The position numbers and the translations under genes were made by a program. Positions 51,904-61,116 of a stretch of DNA of 64,000 nucleotides are shown one piece after another (the first letter of the stretch is position 1; each line of letters begins with the position of its first letter). The notes beneath the pieces are model-generated. The model had not been told where the DNA came from. It ran no database searches and was given only the letters and a program-made list of their open reading frames with translations. The stretch lies in contig NZ_KZ559485.1 of the NCBI RefSeq assembly GCF_002850745.1, forward strand, positions 4,412 through 68,411. Direction: 5' to 3'. Source of the stretch: Nonomuraea indica (GTDB lineage Bacteria > Actinomycetota > Actinomycetes > Streptosporangiales > Streptosporangiaceae).

Positions 51904-52697
51904 TCACTCCTGGTCGAGGGCCCGTCGCAGGGTCGCGAGGAAGGCCCGCAGGTCGTCCGGCCCCGCCCCGTCGAGCACCCGCCGCATGACCGCGGCGCCG
52001 ACCACCACGCCGTCGCAGTGCCGGCGGGCCTCCCGCACCTGGTCAGGCGTGGAAATGCCAAATCCTAGCAAGACCGGCAGGTCGGTGCTGCTTCTGAGCC
52101 GCGCGGCGAGGTCGGCAGCGGAGGCGGGGAGGGCGGCCCGCTCGCCGGTGGTGCCCATCAGCGACACCGCGTAGACGAATCCGCGGCTACGGCGCGAGAT
52201 CTCCTCCAGCCTCGGCTGCGGCGTCGACGGTGCCGCCAGCAGGGCCAGGTCGACCCCGGCCGCGGCGGCCACGTCCGTCAGCTCGTCCGCCTCGTGCACC
52301 GGCAGGTCGGGCACGATCAGGCCGCTGACGCCGGCCCGGCGCAGCGCGGCGCAGAACGCCGCGGGCCCGTCGTGCAGCACCAGGTTGTAGTAGGTGCTGG
52401 CGACCAGGGGCACGCGCGGCTCCCCCGCCTCGGCCAGGTCGGCGAGGATCCGGCGGGTGCTCGCCCCCCTGGCCAGCGCGGTCTCGCTCGCCTGCTGGAT
52501 GGTGACGCCGTCGAGCGTGGGATCGGAGAACGGCAGGCCGACCTCGATCGCGTCCGCGCCGGCTTCGGCGAACGCGTGCAGGTACCGCGTCCAGCCGGGC
52601 GTGACTCCCCCGGTGACGTACGGCATGAGCAGACCTCGACCGGTGTCCCGGCGGGCACGCAGGTGGCGTTCGACCGTGCCCGGGGCGAGGATGTTCG

Positions 52698-52701
<4 letters not shown>
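51904..52701 (-). CDS. trpA: Tryptophan synthase alpha subunit
   Basis: 265 residues. The alpha-subunit barrel has LLMPYVTGGVTPGW at the start, DAIEVGLPFSDPTLDG with the catalytic Glu, VPDLPVHEADEL and the phosphate loop GFGISTPDQV. It cleaves indole-3-glycerol phosphate to indole for TrpB. GTG 52701 overlaps the trpB stop (GTGA), so translation is coupled. Length is normal for the family. The usual neighbours trpC or trpE are missing, which makes this an isolated trpBA pair. Confidence 0.95.
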
Positions 52702-53888
<1,187 letters not shown>

Positions 53889-53902
53889 GCCACGCTCACC
53901 TC

Positions 53903-53932
53903 GTTCTATAACTCTGAAGAGAGTTCTATAAC
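53903..53932 (-). promoter_or_regulatory. Direct/inverted repeat element at the trpBA promoter
   Basis: GTTCTATAAC occurs twice (53903-53912 and 53923-53932) as direct repeats 20 bp apart. The joining sequence forms an inverted repeat AACTCT-GAAG-AGAGTT (53910-53925). It ends 15 bp upstream of the trpB start. This suggests an operator with two helix-turn spaced sites. Confidence 0.6.
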
Positions 53933-54084
53933 AGTGAGCATGGCATGGACGGGCGGGGGCGCGCCACCCCGGCCGGCCACCTGCCGCCGGCGTCGCCAAG
54001 CGACACAAAGCGCCACGGAAAGGACGGGCGAGAAAAAGCAGGTGACGGACGGGCCAGAAAAAGCAGGTGACGGCGCCGGTGGGG

Positions 54085-54885
54085 TCAACCTTTCAGGCCG
54101 AAGAAGTGCATCGGTGAGTTCGGCGTGAAGCCGATGCGCGGATACACCTGCGCTCCGGCGACGGTCGCGTGCAGGGTGGCGCGGGTCAGTCCGGTGGCCC
54201 GCGCGCCCTCGTACAGCGCCTTCCGCGTCACCGCCTCGCCGTAGCCTCTGCGCTGCCACGTCGGGTCGGTGGCGACGAGCGCGACGAAGAGCCGGCCTTC
54301 CGCTTCCACGGTCGCGGCGCACGTCACCGGAACGCCGTCCCGCACGCCCAGGTAGGCGTACGCCTGGTTGGTCCACAGCGTGGAGCCTTCGAGCCCGTCG
54401 CGGCCGTTCTGCAGGGGGAACCCGTAGGCGCGTGAGTTCAGATCCGCATAGGCCCGCACGTGCTCGTCGGTGGTCACCCGCACGAAGGTCAGGTCGGGGT
54501 GGGCCGGCTCGGGGACGGGAAGGAGGTCTCCCGCCATGCCGGTGCCGGCGAAGGCGTACGCGAGGCCCGCCTGCTCCGCCGCCGCCTCCAGCGACGCGCG
54601 CGCGTCGCTGTCGAGGAGGTCCTCGAAGATCCACAGGAACCCGGGATGCTTCTTGGCGCGCATGACGTCCGTCGCCTCCCGCAGACGCCGCTCCATGAGC
54701 CTCGTGTCCACGCCGACCTCCGTCAACGTGACGCAGTTCCAGAACGCGAACGGGCTGTCGGCCCAGCGGACGGCGATGCCGGGGAGGTCTCTCACATCCG
54801 CCTCGGAGTCCCGGTCCAGCACGAAGGCACGCCAGACCAGCGCGAGCTGCTCCATCGACTCGACCGACTCCACAAGATTCGCCAC
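54085..54885 (-). CDS. GNAT-family N-acetyltransferase
   Basis: 266 residues. The C-terminal half is the acetyl-CoA-binding GNAT core: LFVALVATDPTWQRRGYGEAV with the RRGYGE pyrophosphate loop, then ALYEGARATGLTRATLHAT and YPRIGF. The N-terminal half (about 1-130) is a helical domain with no motif I recognise. GTG 54885 is preferred for its GGGGAG site; a later ATG 54861 (MEQLAL) is possible. The acceptor is unknown. It is transcribed alone, opposite in direction to the toxin-like locus. Confidence 0.83.
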   Translation of the reverse strand: MANLVESVESMEQLALVWRAFVLDRDSEADVRDLPGIAVRWADSPFAFWNCVTLTEVGVDTRLMERRLREATDVMRAKKHPGFLWIFEDLLDSDARASLEAAAEQAGLAYAFAGTGMAGDLLPVPEPAHPDLTFVRVTTDEHVRAYADLNSRAYGFPLQNGRDGLEGSTLWTNQAYAYLGVRDGVPVTCAATVEAEGRLFVALVATDPTWQRRGYGEAVTRKALYEGARATGLTRATLHATVAGAQVYPRIGFTPNSPMHFFGLKG

Positions 54886-55142
54886 GAAGCTCCCCAAGGT
54901 CGTCGCTACAGGCCGTCGCTCAATCGATGGCGTTATTTCCGGGCAAATACGGTTCGAGCCACATATGCGTACGCGCACACGATCCCCGAAAAGGGATCGC
55001 CCGAGACGCACGATACAGCGTCCACCCCGGGTATCCAGTGAATTCCCGGCGACCCATCGGCCCAGGTCATGGCGGGCTCCGCCTCCTGGCCAGCGGGTCG
55101 CTCATGGTCTCGGAGGCGGGGCACCCGGCGACGGTCCCCTCG

Positions 55143-55703
55143 TTATTGCCCCACCCGGCCGTCGACGCATTCGCGCAGCAGGTCGGCGTGTCCGCAGTGG
55201 CGGGCGTACTCCTCGATCCGGTGAACCCACAGCTCCCTGACGGAGGTGTTGTCGTGTTCGATGCGCACACCCAGGTCCGGATACGCGGCCAGCGCGGCGT
55301 CGGTCGCCGCCTGTTCGCGGGCGAGGTCGGCGAAGGCGCTCTCGACCAGCTCCCGCTCCGGGAGGGCTCCGTCGAAGTCGCCGTCCTTCTCCCCGTACAG
55401 CCTGGGCGCCGGGTCGTCCGGCACGATCCAGTTGCGCCAGTCACGCTCCACCTCGGCGAGATGGCGGACGAGGCCCAGCAAGGACATGGTCGACGGCGGC
55501 ACCGACCGGCGCGCCAGTTGCTCCGGATCCAGCCCCTCGCACTTCATCCGCAGCGTGAGCCGGTAGCTCTTCAGGTATTCCTGCAGCGTCGCCAGCTCGC
55601 CGTCCGGGCCGGCTTCGTCGTTGGTGCGGGGGTCCTCGCCGGGGTCCGCCCACATGTCGGGGTGGATGCCGGCCTTGCTCCACCGTTCGGGGATGTCGCT
55701 CAT
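55143..55703 (-). CDS. DinB/DUF664 family protein
   Basis: 186 residues in a four-helix DinB-like fold. LATLQEYLKSYRLTLRMKCE, STMSLLGLVRHLAEVERDWR (with the His of the metal triad) and EEYARHCGHADLLRECVDG (the other His residues) are the family signature. Many such proteins are metal-dependent thiol transferases or unknown. ATG 55703 (MSDIPERW) is preferred over ATG 55712. It is divergent from the small acidic protein of the toxin-like locus, with 138 bp between starts. Confidence 0.83.
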   Translation of the reverse strand: MSDIPERWSKAGIHPDMWADPGEDPRTNDEAGPDGELATLQEYLKSYRLTLRMKCEGLDPEQLARRSVPPSTMSLLGLVRHLAEVERDWRNWIVPDDPAPRLYGEKDGDFDGALPERELVESAFADLAREQAATDAALAAYPDLGVRIEHDNTSVRELWVHRIEEYARHCGHADLLRECVDGRVGQ

Positions 55704-55841
55704 CCGCCGCATTCTGCTGAGCGGCGGTCCGGCGGGCAAGCGGTTATCCGGGCGTGCCGTGCGACGTCGGAGTGCCCGGGCCTGGCCGGTGGCGGACGTG
55801 GGCGAGGTGCGGCGGGGCCTGGAGCCTTGTAGGTTCGAGAC

Positions 55842-56021
55842 ATGAGCGCCGATGAGCAGCGGCCCCCGCTTTTCGAGCTCCTGCCGGACGAGGACGACCG
55901 GCCGGAGCCCATCACCTTCCACACCTCCGAGGGCAGCCTCAGCGTGGCGGCCGATCTGACGGCCGAGGAGTTCGAGATTCTCGACGAGTTGAGGCGAGCG
56001 GCGGCGAGAAAGCTGGATTGA
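55842..56021 (+). CDS. Small acidic protein of unknown function
   Basis: 59 codons: MSADEQRPPLFELLPDEDDR, then a predicted strand (PITFHTSEGSLSVAADL) and a helix (TAEEFEILDELRRAAARKLD). The charge is strongly acidic in the first half. It starts 67 bp before the WXG100-size gene on the same strand, so all three genes may be one transcript. It could be a chaperone or an immunity-type protein for the large secreted protein, but no sequence evidence proves it. Codon use is normal for the genome. Confidence 0.65.
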   Translation: MSADEQRPPLFELLPDEDDRPEPITFHTSEGSLSVAADLTAEEFEILDELRRAAARKLD

Positions 56022-56088
56022 GGGGCCTTTGCGGCGTATGTCGGTTTGAGGTGTGCGATGCTTCTGTGATGCCTGAGAGGGGGAAGGC

Positions 56089-56385
56089 GTGACGGGGCCC
56101 GGATACACCGCGCGCACGGAGGGGATACGGCAGCACGGACGCGCCTCGGCCGGTGAGGCGGAGCATGTGCGTACGGTGCTGCGTGACGTGCAGGAGGCGT
56201 TCGCGAGGGCCGGCCGCCCGATGGGCGACGACCAGTACGGCGCCGAGATGGAGAAGAGGTACCCGGTCCTGCGCGACCAGGTGATCACCGCCTTCCACGC
56301 CTACATCGACGAACTTGAGGGCGTCGGCGGGAATCTGCACGTCACCGCGGCGACGTACGACGCGGCAGAGGGCGCGGGAGCCTGA
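56089..56385 (+). CDS. WXG100/ESX-like small protein (no WXG motif)
   Basis: 98 codons from GTG 56089, with GAGGGGGAAGG upstream. The sequence is helical and hydrophilic: EAEHVRTVLRDVQEAFARAG, DDQYGAEMEKRYPVLRDQVI, FHAYIDELEGVGGNLHVTAA, ending in Thr/Ala. Length and predicted helical hairpin resemble WXG100 or EspC-type type VII secretion targets, although the WxG turn itself is missing. It stops 6 bp before the large toxin-like gene, exactly where such partners are found, so it should accompany that protein to a type VII-like secretion system. Confidence 0.68.
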   Translation: MTGPGYTARTEGIRQHGRASAGEAEHVRTVLRDVQEAFARAGRPMGDDQYGAEMEKRYPVLRDQVITAFHAYIDELEGVGGNLHVTAATYDAAEGAGA

Positions 56386-56391
56386 CAGGCG

Positions 56392-59300
56392 GTGTTGCTC
56401 GACGGGGACATTCCCGCCTGGATGCGGCCCTGGATCGGCTGGGCGGTCGGCATGGACTGGCCGCAGGCCGACGAGTCCAGGCTGTTCGCCCTGGCCGACG
56501 CGCTCGTGCAGGCGGCGTATCGCATCGCCGAGGGCAGCGCCGTCTGGATCCCGGACCGTGACACGTGGGACGGGGAGGCGCTCAGGGCGTTCGCCAAGCA
56601 CGCCTCACGCGCCGTCGGCGGCCGCCGGGCAGAGGTGATCACCAGGCTGGTGACCATGGCGATCGCGCTGAACGACCTGGGTGTGCAGGTCCAGTACACC
56701 AAGTGGATGATCAAGCTGATGATCGGGTTGCTGATCGTCCAGCTGGTGGCCCTGCTGCCGGTGCTCGCGAACCCCGCGACGGCCGGACTCGGAGTGACGA
56801 CCGCGGGATGGCGGGCTCTCCTCACCCGGAAGGCCGTCGAGGCACTGGCCAGGCGGCTGATGTTCAACATCGGCCTGTTCGGCGGCCTCATGTTCGCGAT
56901 GGACCTGACCGTCCAGTCCCAGCAGGAGCGGCGCGACCGGATCGACTGGAACCAGGCTCTCGCCTCGCTGGGCGCCGGAGCGCTCAACGGCGTGTTCCTG
57001 ACGGGCACGACGTTGTTGGCGCCGCCGCGGACGCTGCTGGGCTTCATGGGCGCCTCCGGGGCCGCCGGCGGGCTGACCGACGCGACCATGCAGGCGTTCG
57101 ACGACCAGCCGTTCGATCTGGAGCGGCTGCTGAAGGGGGTCTCCTCTGGAGCCATCGGCGCCGCGGACGCGCACTGGGCCACCTGGAACCCCCACTTCGG
57201 CGGACGAGGAGCCGACGGGGCGCCGCCCCCGCCGGACGGCGGCACGCCGCCACGCCCGGACGCCGGAGACGGGGACGGGACGCCACCACGCCCGGACGAC
57301 GGAGACGGCGGGACGCCGCCCCACCCGGACAGCGGCAACGGCTCCCGCACGACGCTGGCCGACCACAGCACGGCCGCTCACACCGGCCGGGAGCCGGGAT
57401 GGACGCCGGCGGATGCCGTGCGGACGTCCGGTGACCGTCCCCTCCCCCACCCGGCCGCCGCCGACCCCCGCCCCGGCCCCGCCCAGGCGGTCCCGGCCAT
57501 GGCGGCCCGCGCCACGCAGGGGGACGCGAACGGGCCGGCGGCCCACCCGGCGCGCCGGGAACCTCCCGTCCTGCGGGCCGACCAGATGGACGACAAGCTC
57601 AACTGGGGTCATGCGCGCCCCGCCGACCCACCGCGGACCCCGTACGAGTTCAGCCAGGTGGCCGGCAAGAAGATCATGGGCGCGTGGGAACCCGCCGGCG
57701 ACGACAGCGCGCGGGTCACCCTGGCCGACGGCTCGCACGCCATGGTCACCGACCTGCCGACCAGGCAGGACCGGGACGCCAAGGTGCTGATGGCGCGGCT
57801 CGGCCAGGAGCTCGGCCTGAACACGCCCGCCGTCCACCCGGTGGGCGAGAAGCGGTTGCTCCTCGACTGGGTGTACGGCGACCCCGGCCAGATGACCTGG
57901 AACGGCGGGCCGTGGAACCTGTCCAGGGACGCACCCACCCGCGACAGCGTCCTCGTCGGCCTGATGGGGGCCCTGATCCGCGACGAGCCGGCGTTCGCCA
58001 ACGCGCTGTCCGGTGATGCGCGCCTCATGCCCGCACCCGCCGTGGCGACGTTGATGAGCAGGTTCTTCGTCCGCGACATGGGCGCGGGCCAGGAGGTGTG
58101 GGCGCCCAACCCGCTCACCCCCGCGGACGCCCTGCGCGTCGAGCAGGCCCTGCAGTCCATGCGGGCCGATTTCCGGGACGCCGGGATGATGGACGCGTAC
58201 CGGCGGATGACCGCCGCCGTCCGGGAGATCAAGGAGAACGCGGTCCGCACCCACTCCGTCTTCAAGGTGGACCCGGCCGAGCTGCTGCCGGAGATCTCCG
58301 TGCGCGAGCTCAACGCCCGGGCCGAGCACATCGCCGAGCTCGTCGCCGGCCTCACGGACGCCGCCCCGCCCGGCGCGGGCCGTACGCTGATGGACCCCGT
58401 CCGGCGTCTGGCGGACAACATCGGCGACATCGTGGCCTCGCGCGACTCCGACCTGGGTCGCGTCGTCACCTTCGGCGACGGGTCCCAGGCGCTGGCGTTG
58501 ACCGGCGAGGCGGCGGCCGTCGCACTGGACGCGGCGCTCACCGGGCGCGTGCTGGGGCTGCACGTCCCGGCCGTTCACCGGGCCCCGGACGGCACCGTCT
58601 ACCAGGCCCACGGCAGCGACCAGCTGCGTACCTCGCTGGCCACCGGCATCCGTGACAGCAGCCTCCTGCCGACCAAGGAGGAGGTGGTCACGTTCAACGA
58701 CGGCAGCCGGGCCATCCGTCACGAGTTCAGGACCGCCGAGAGTGCCGACGAGCTGGAGGCGCGGGTTCACGCGCTGCACGGCCTGAGGGACGGGCACCCC
58801 GGTACCTACCGGGCGGCGCCCACCGTGGTCTACGAAAGCCGCGTCTCCCCGTGGCAGTGGACCGACGACACCCCCGTCCTGTCCGCGGCGGTCCGGCAGG
58901 AGCTGGACAGACGCGCGCTGCACGCCTGGCTCACCCGTCCCGACCTGCCCCCGGGGATGCTCCGCGACAATCCGCGGATGGAGCACCTGAAACCTGGGGC
59001 CGCCCTGCTCGACGAGGCGGACAGCTCCGCGCTGCGCGCCAGGTTCGAGGCCGCGCGGGCCGATTTCGAGAGGTACGGCCTGAGCTCCCGCCTCGAGGAG
59101 CACCTGGACCTGATCGGCCGAAGCAGCCCGGACGCGGCGCTGGACCTGGGCCCGCTGCGGGACCCCGGACAGCTGGTCCCCGACTTCCGCGAGACACCCT
59201 GGCAGCCGCCGCGCGGCCAGGTGAGTCCCCTGCGGCACCTTCTCGAGGAGACCAACCTCCATCAGGTCAACGAGCTGGCCGTCGGACGGGCCGCCGACCC

Positions 59301-60207
59301 CGCGCTGGTCCCGGCCGCCGAGGCGTTCCTCGACAGGGCGGACGCGGAACTCGCCGCCCAGCCCATGTCGTCGGGTCATGTCTCGGCGCGGGTGCCCGCC
59401 GACTGGCTGCCGCCCGACGTCCGGCCGGGCAGCGAGGTCGTCTTCCACGGGATGCTCGAAGGGGTGGACGATCCCGCCCGCCTGGCGGACCGGCCCGACA
59501 GCGTGCGGCTGACCATCCGGGCGAGCCGGTACGCCGACGTGGGCGATCTGTCGGGCAAGCCCTCCCACGCGCTGTTCGGCCTGGGGACGCGGCTGAAGGT
59601 GCTGGCCGTCCAGGAGGCCTTCGGCGAGCGGCACCTGTTCGCGGTGCAGGTGCCCGACGGGCGCAGCGCCGACGCGACCGCGCTCCGGGTCCCCCGGATG
59701 AAACCGCCGCTCACTCCGGAGGTGCGCCACCATCTCGAGCACCATGTCGAGAGGACCGACGCGGGTGTGTGGCTGCGTGACCTCGACAACGAGCACGACC
59801 GCGAGCTGGTCACGTCGGCGCGTAACGTCCAGCCCATCGACGGCGTCTTCTACGTGGACGGGCACGGTTCACAGGACGGCAACGCGATCGGTGACCGGAC
59901 GCCCGGCGCCAAGACGATCGCGGCGCTGCTGCTGCACAGTCCCGGCCTGAAGCCGCACGACGTGATCCTGCTGGCCAACTGTCACATCGGCACCGGGCGG
60001 TACCCGCTGGCCATCGCCCGGCACACCGGGCACGTCGTCATCGCCGCCGACTCCGCGATCGTCGTGACGGAGGACGGGCAGATGCGCGCGGTGTCCAGCG
60101 AGTTCGGCCATCTCGGCGGGCGCGGCCGGATCCGCATCTACCTGCCGGACGACGCGGTCGCCGGCCAGGTCCTCGACACGGTGCGGGCGTGGTTCCAGGC
60201 GCCCTGA
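56392..60207 (+). CDS. Large CpnT-N-terminal polymorphic-toxin-like protein with C-terminal His/Cys peptidase-like domain
   Basis: 1271 residues from GTG 56392. Residues 1-95 resemble the CpnT-type WXG100-like N-terminal domain (GWAVGMDWPQADESRLFALA). Hydrophobic helices lie at about 100-130 and 155-235. A Pro/Gly/Asp-rich linker spans about 270-400. Three repeated degenerate units contain DGS motifs (VTLADGSHAM, VTFGDGSQAL, VTFNDGSRAI); the first continues GQELGLNTPAVHP and may be a decayed kinase-like fold. An ART-like segment lies near 1015-1100 (VVFHGMLEGVDD, LGTRLKVLAVQEA). The C-terminal 110 residues have FYVDGHGSQDG (His1158) and ILLANCHIGTG (Cys1197), the pattern of clan CD cysteine peptidases. 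Secretion by a type VII-like system is inferred. Confidence 0.75.
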   Translation: MLLDGDIPAWMRPWIGWAVGMDWPQADESRLFALADALVQAAYRIAEGSAVWIPDRDTWDGEALRAFAKHASRAVGGRRAEVITRLVTMAIALNDLGVQVQYTKWMIKLMIGLLIVQLVALLPVLANPATAGLGVTTAGWRALLTRKAVEALARRLMFNIGLFGGLMFAMDLTVQSQQERRDRIDWNQALASLGAGALNGVFLTGTTLLAPPRTLLGFMGASGAAGGLTDATMQAFDDQPFDLERLLKGVSSGAIGAADAHWATWNPHFGGRGADGAPPPPDGGTPPRPDAGDGDGTPPRPDDGDGGTPPHPDSGNGSRTTLADHSTAAHTGREPGWTPADAVRTSGDRPLPHPAAADPRPGPAQAVPAMAARATQGDANGPAAHPARREPPVLRADQMDDKLNWGHARPADPPRTPYEFSQVAGKKIMGAWEPAGDDSARVTLADGSHAMVTDLPTRQDRDAKVLMARLGQELGLNTPAVHPVGEKRLLLDWVYGDPGQMTWNGGPWNLSRDAPTRDSVLVGLMGALIRDEPAFANALSGDARLMPAPAVATLMSRFFVRDMGAGQEVWAPNPLTPADALRVEQALQSMRADFRDAGMMDAYRRMTAAVREIKENAVRTHSVFKVDPAELLPEISVRELNARAEHIAELVAGLTDAAPPGAGRTLMDPVRRLADNIGDIVASRDSDLGRVVTFGDGSQALALTGEAAAVALDAALTGRVLGLHVPAVHRAPDGTVYQAHGSDQLRTSLATGIRDSSLLPTKEEVVTFNDGSRAIRHEFRTAESADELEARVHALHGLRDGHPGTYRAAPTVVYESRVSPWQWTDDTPVLSAAVRQELDRRALHAWLTRPDLPPGMLRDNPRMEHLKPGAALLDEADSSALRARFEAARADFERYGLSSRLEEHLDLIGRSSPDAALDLGPLRDPGQLVPDFRETPWQPPRGQVSPLRHLLEETNLHQVNELAVGRAADPALVPAAEAFLDRADAELAAQPMSSGHVSARVPADWLPPDVRPGSEVVFHGMLEGVDDPARLADRPDSVRLTIRASRYADVGDLSGKPSHALFGLGTRLKVLAVQEAFGERHLFAVQVPDGRSADATALRVPRMKPPLTPEVRHHLEHHVERTDAGVWLRDLDNEHDRELVTSARNVQPIDGVFYVDGHGSQDGNAIGDRTPGAKTIAALLLHSPGLKPHDVILLANCHIGTGRYPLAIARHTGHVVIAADSAIVVTEDGQMRAVSSEFGHLGGRGRIRIYLPDDAVAGQVLDTVRAWFQAP

Positions 60208-60211
60208 CGCC

Positions 60212-60228
60212 GCGGGGCGGCGCCCCGC
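60212..60228. terminator. Hairpin between the toxin-like gene and the convergent lectin gene
   Basis: GCGGGGC (60212-60218), GGC, GCCCCGC (60222-60228), starting 4 bp after the toxin-like stop. It could serve both convergent transcripts. Confidence 0.6.
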
Positions 60229-60302
60229 ATCCCGCTCCGCGCGGACCTGCCTGCCGTCGGGCGGGCTCGTACGGCGCCGTCCGAGCCCGCCGCCCCCGGG
60301 CC

Positions 60303-60872
60303 TCAGACGCCGATCCACCAGAGCTGCTCGCCGCCCTGGTGGCAACGCCACTGGTAGATGTCCGTCCACTCCTCGACGAACCGGGCGTCCAGGCACTTCT
60401 TGGTCGCCACGTTCCAGAACTCGTAGTACCCGTCGTTGCGCGCCACGAGGTGCCATTTCTGGTTGGTGCCCTGGTGACAGCCGTACGTCATGGCGGTGGC
60501 TCCGTCGGCCGTGGACCAGCCGCCGATCTCCAGGCACGCCTTGGTGGCGGTGTTGACGACGACGTACTGGTGCGGCACGTCGTTGCCGGCGCCGTCCTTG
60601 ACCTTGACGAGGTCCCAGCGGTCGTGTCCCCAACCGGAGTTGCAGCGCAGGAGCAGGACGTTCCCTCCGTCGGTGCCCGGCCCGTTGACGCATCGGCGGC
60701 TGCGGATGTTCCAGAGGATGATGTTGCGCCGCTCTCCGGGGGCCTCGGCGAGCCGCGCCGCGCCCGCGGACGAGGCGCCCGCCGTGGTGGCCTCCGCGAG
60801 GACCTGGGTGGAGAACGCCGCGACGAGGGCGAGGGCGGCGGCGGCCGCGCGACGGCGGAACGCGTGTGTCAT
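60303..60872 (-). CDS. Secreted ricin-type beta-trefoil lectin
   Basis: 189 residues. A signal peptide (MTHAFRRRAAAAALALVAAF, cleavage about residue 30) precedes a carbohydrate-binding trefoil. Repeated units are NIRSRRCVNGPG, NTATKACLEIGG and NVATKKCLDARF, each followed by a QxW-like element (DRWDL, NQKWHL, EQLWWI). The six cysteines fall in pairs. There is no catalytic domain, so it is a stand-alone lectin, perhaps binding a polysaccharide outside the cell. ATG 60872 has GGAGC upstream. It converges with the toxin-like gene. Confidence 0.85.
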   Translation of the reverse strand: MTHAFRRRAAAAALALVAAFSTQVLAEATTAGASSAGAARLAEAPGERRNIILWNIRSRRCVNGPGTDGGNVLLLRCNSGWGHDRWDLVKVKDGAGNDVPHQYVVVNTATKACLEIGGWSTADGATAMTYGCHQGTNQKWHLVARNDGYYEFWNVATKKCLDARFVEEWTDIYQWRCHQGGEQLWWIGV

Positions 60873-61097
60873 CTCGGGCTCCTTCTGGATCGCTGGGTGG
60901 GAGACGACCGTCGCACGGCCGAAGGGGCCGATCGAGGGCGTACGGAACGTCCGTACAAGCCCGTACAGGAGCCCGCCCCGCGTTCCACGGCCACGGGCGG
61001 GCAGCACGCCGGCCGGCAGACCTCATGCATGCATCAACGATTGAGGGTCCGTGGCAGCCAAAGCGGAGATATCGGGCGCAAAGTCTACATCGAAAGT

Positions 61098-61113
61098 TCA
61101 ACGATACCGTTGA
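61098..61113 (+). promoter_or_regulatory. Palindrome overlapping the promoter of the esterase-family gene
   Basis: TCAACG-ATAC-CGTTGA, perfect 6-bp arms, ending 3 bp before the start codon. Its centre holds a possible -10 box, TACCGT (61105-61110), which would start the transcript at the ATG (61117), i.e. leaderless. A related TCAACGATTGA occurs at about 61031. Confidence 0.55.
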
Positions 61114-61116
61114 GGC

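Noticed and set aside
56605..59865. 1086-residue minus-strand frame opposite the toxin-like gene
   Set aside because: It mirrors the coding strand, has no ribosome site and no domain; the plus-strand frame shows motifs and normal codon bias.
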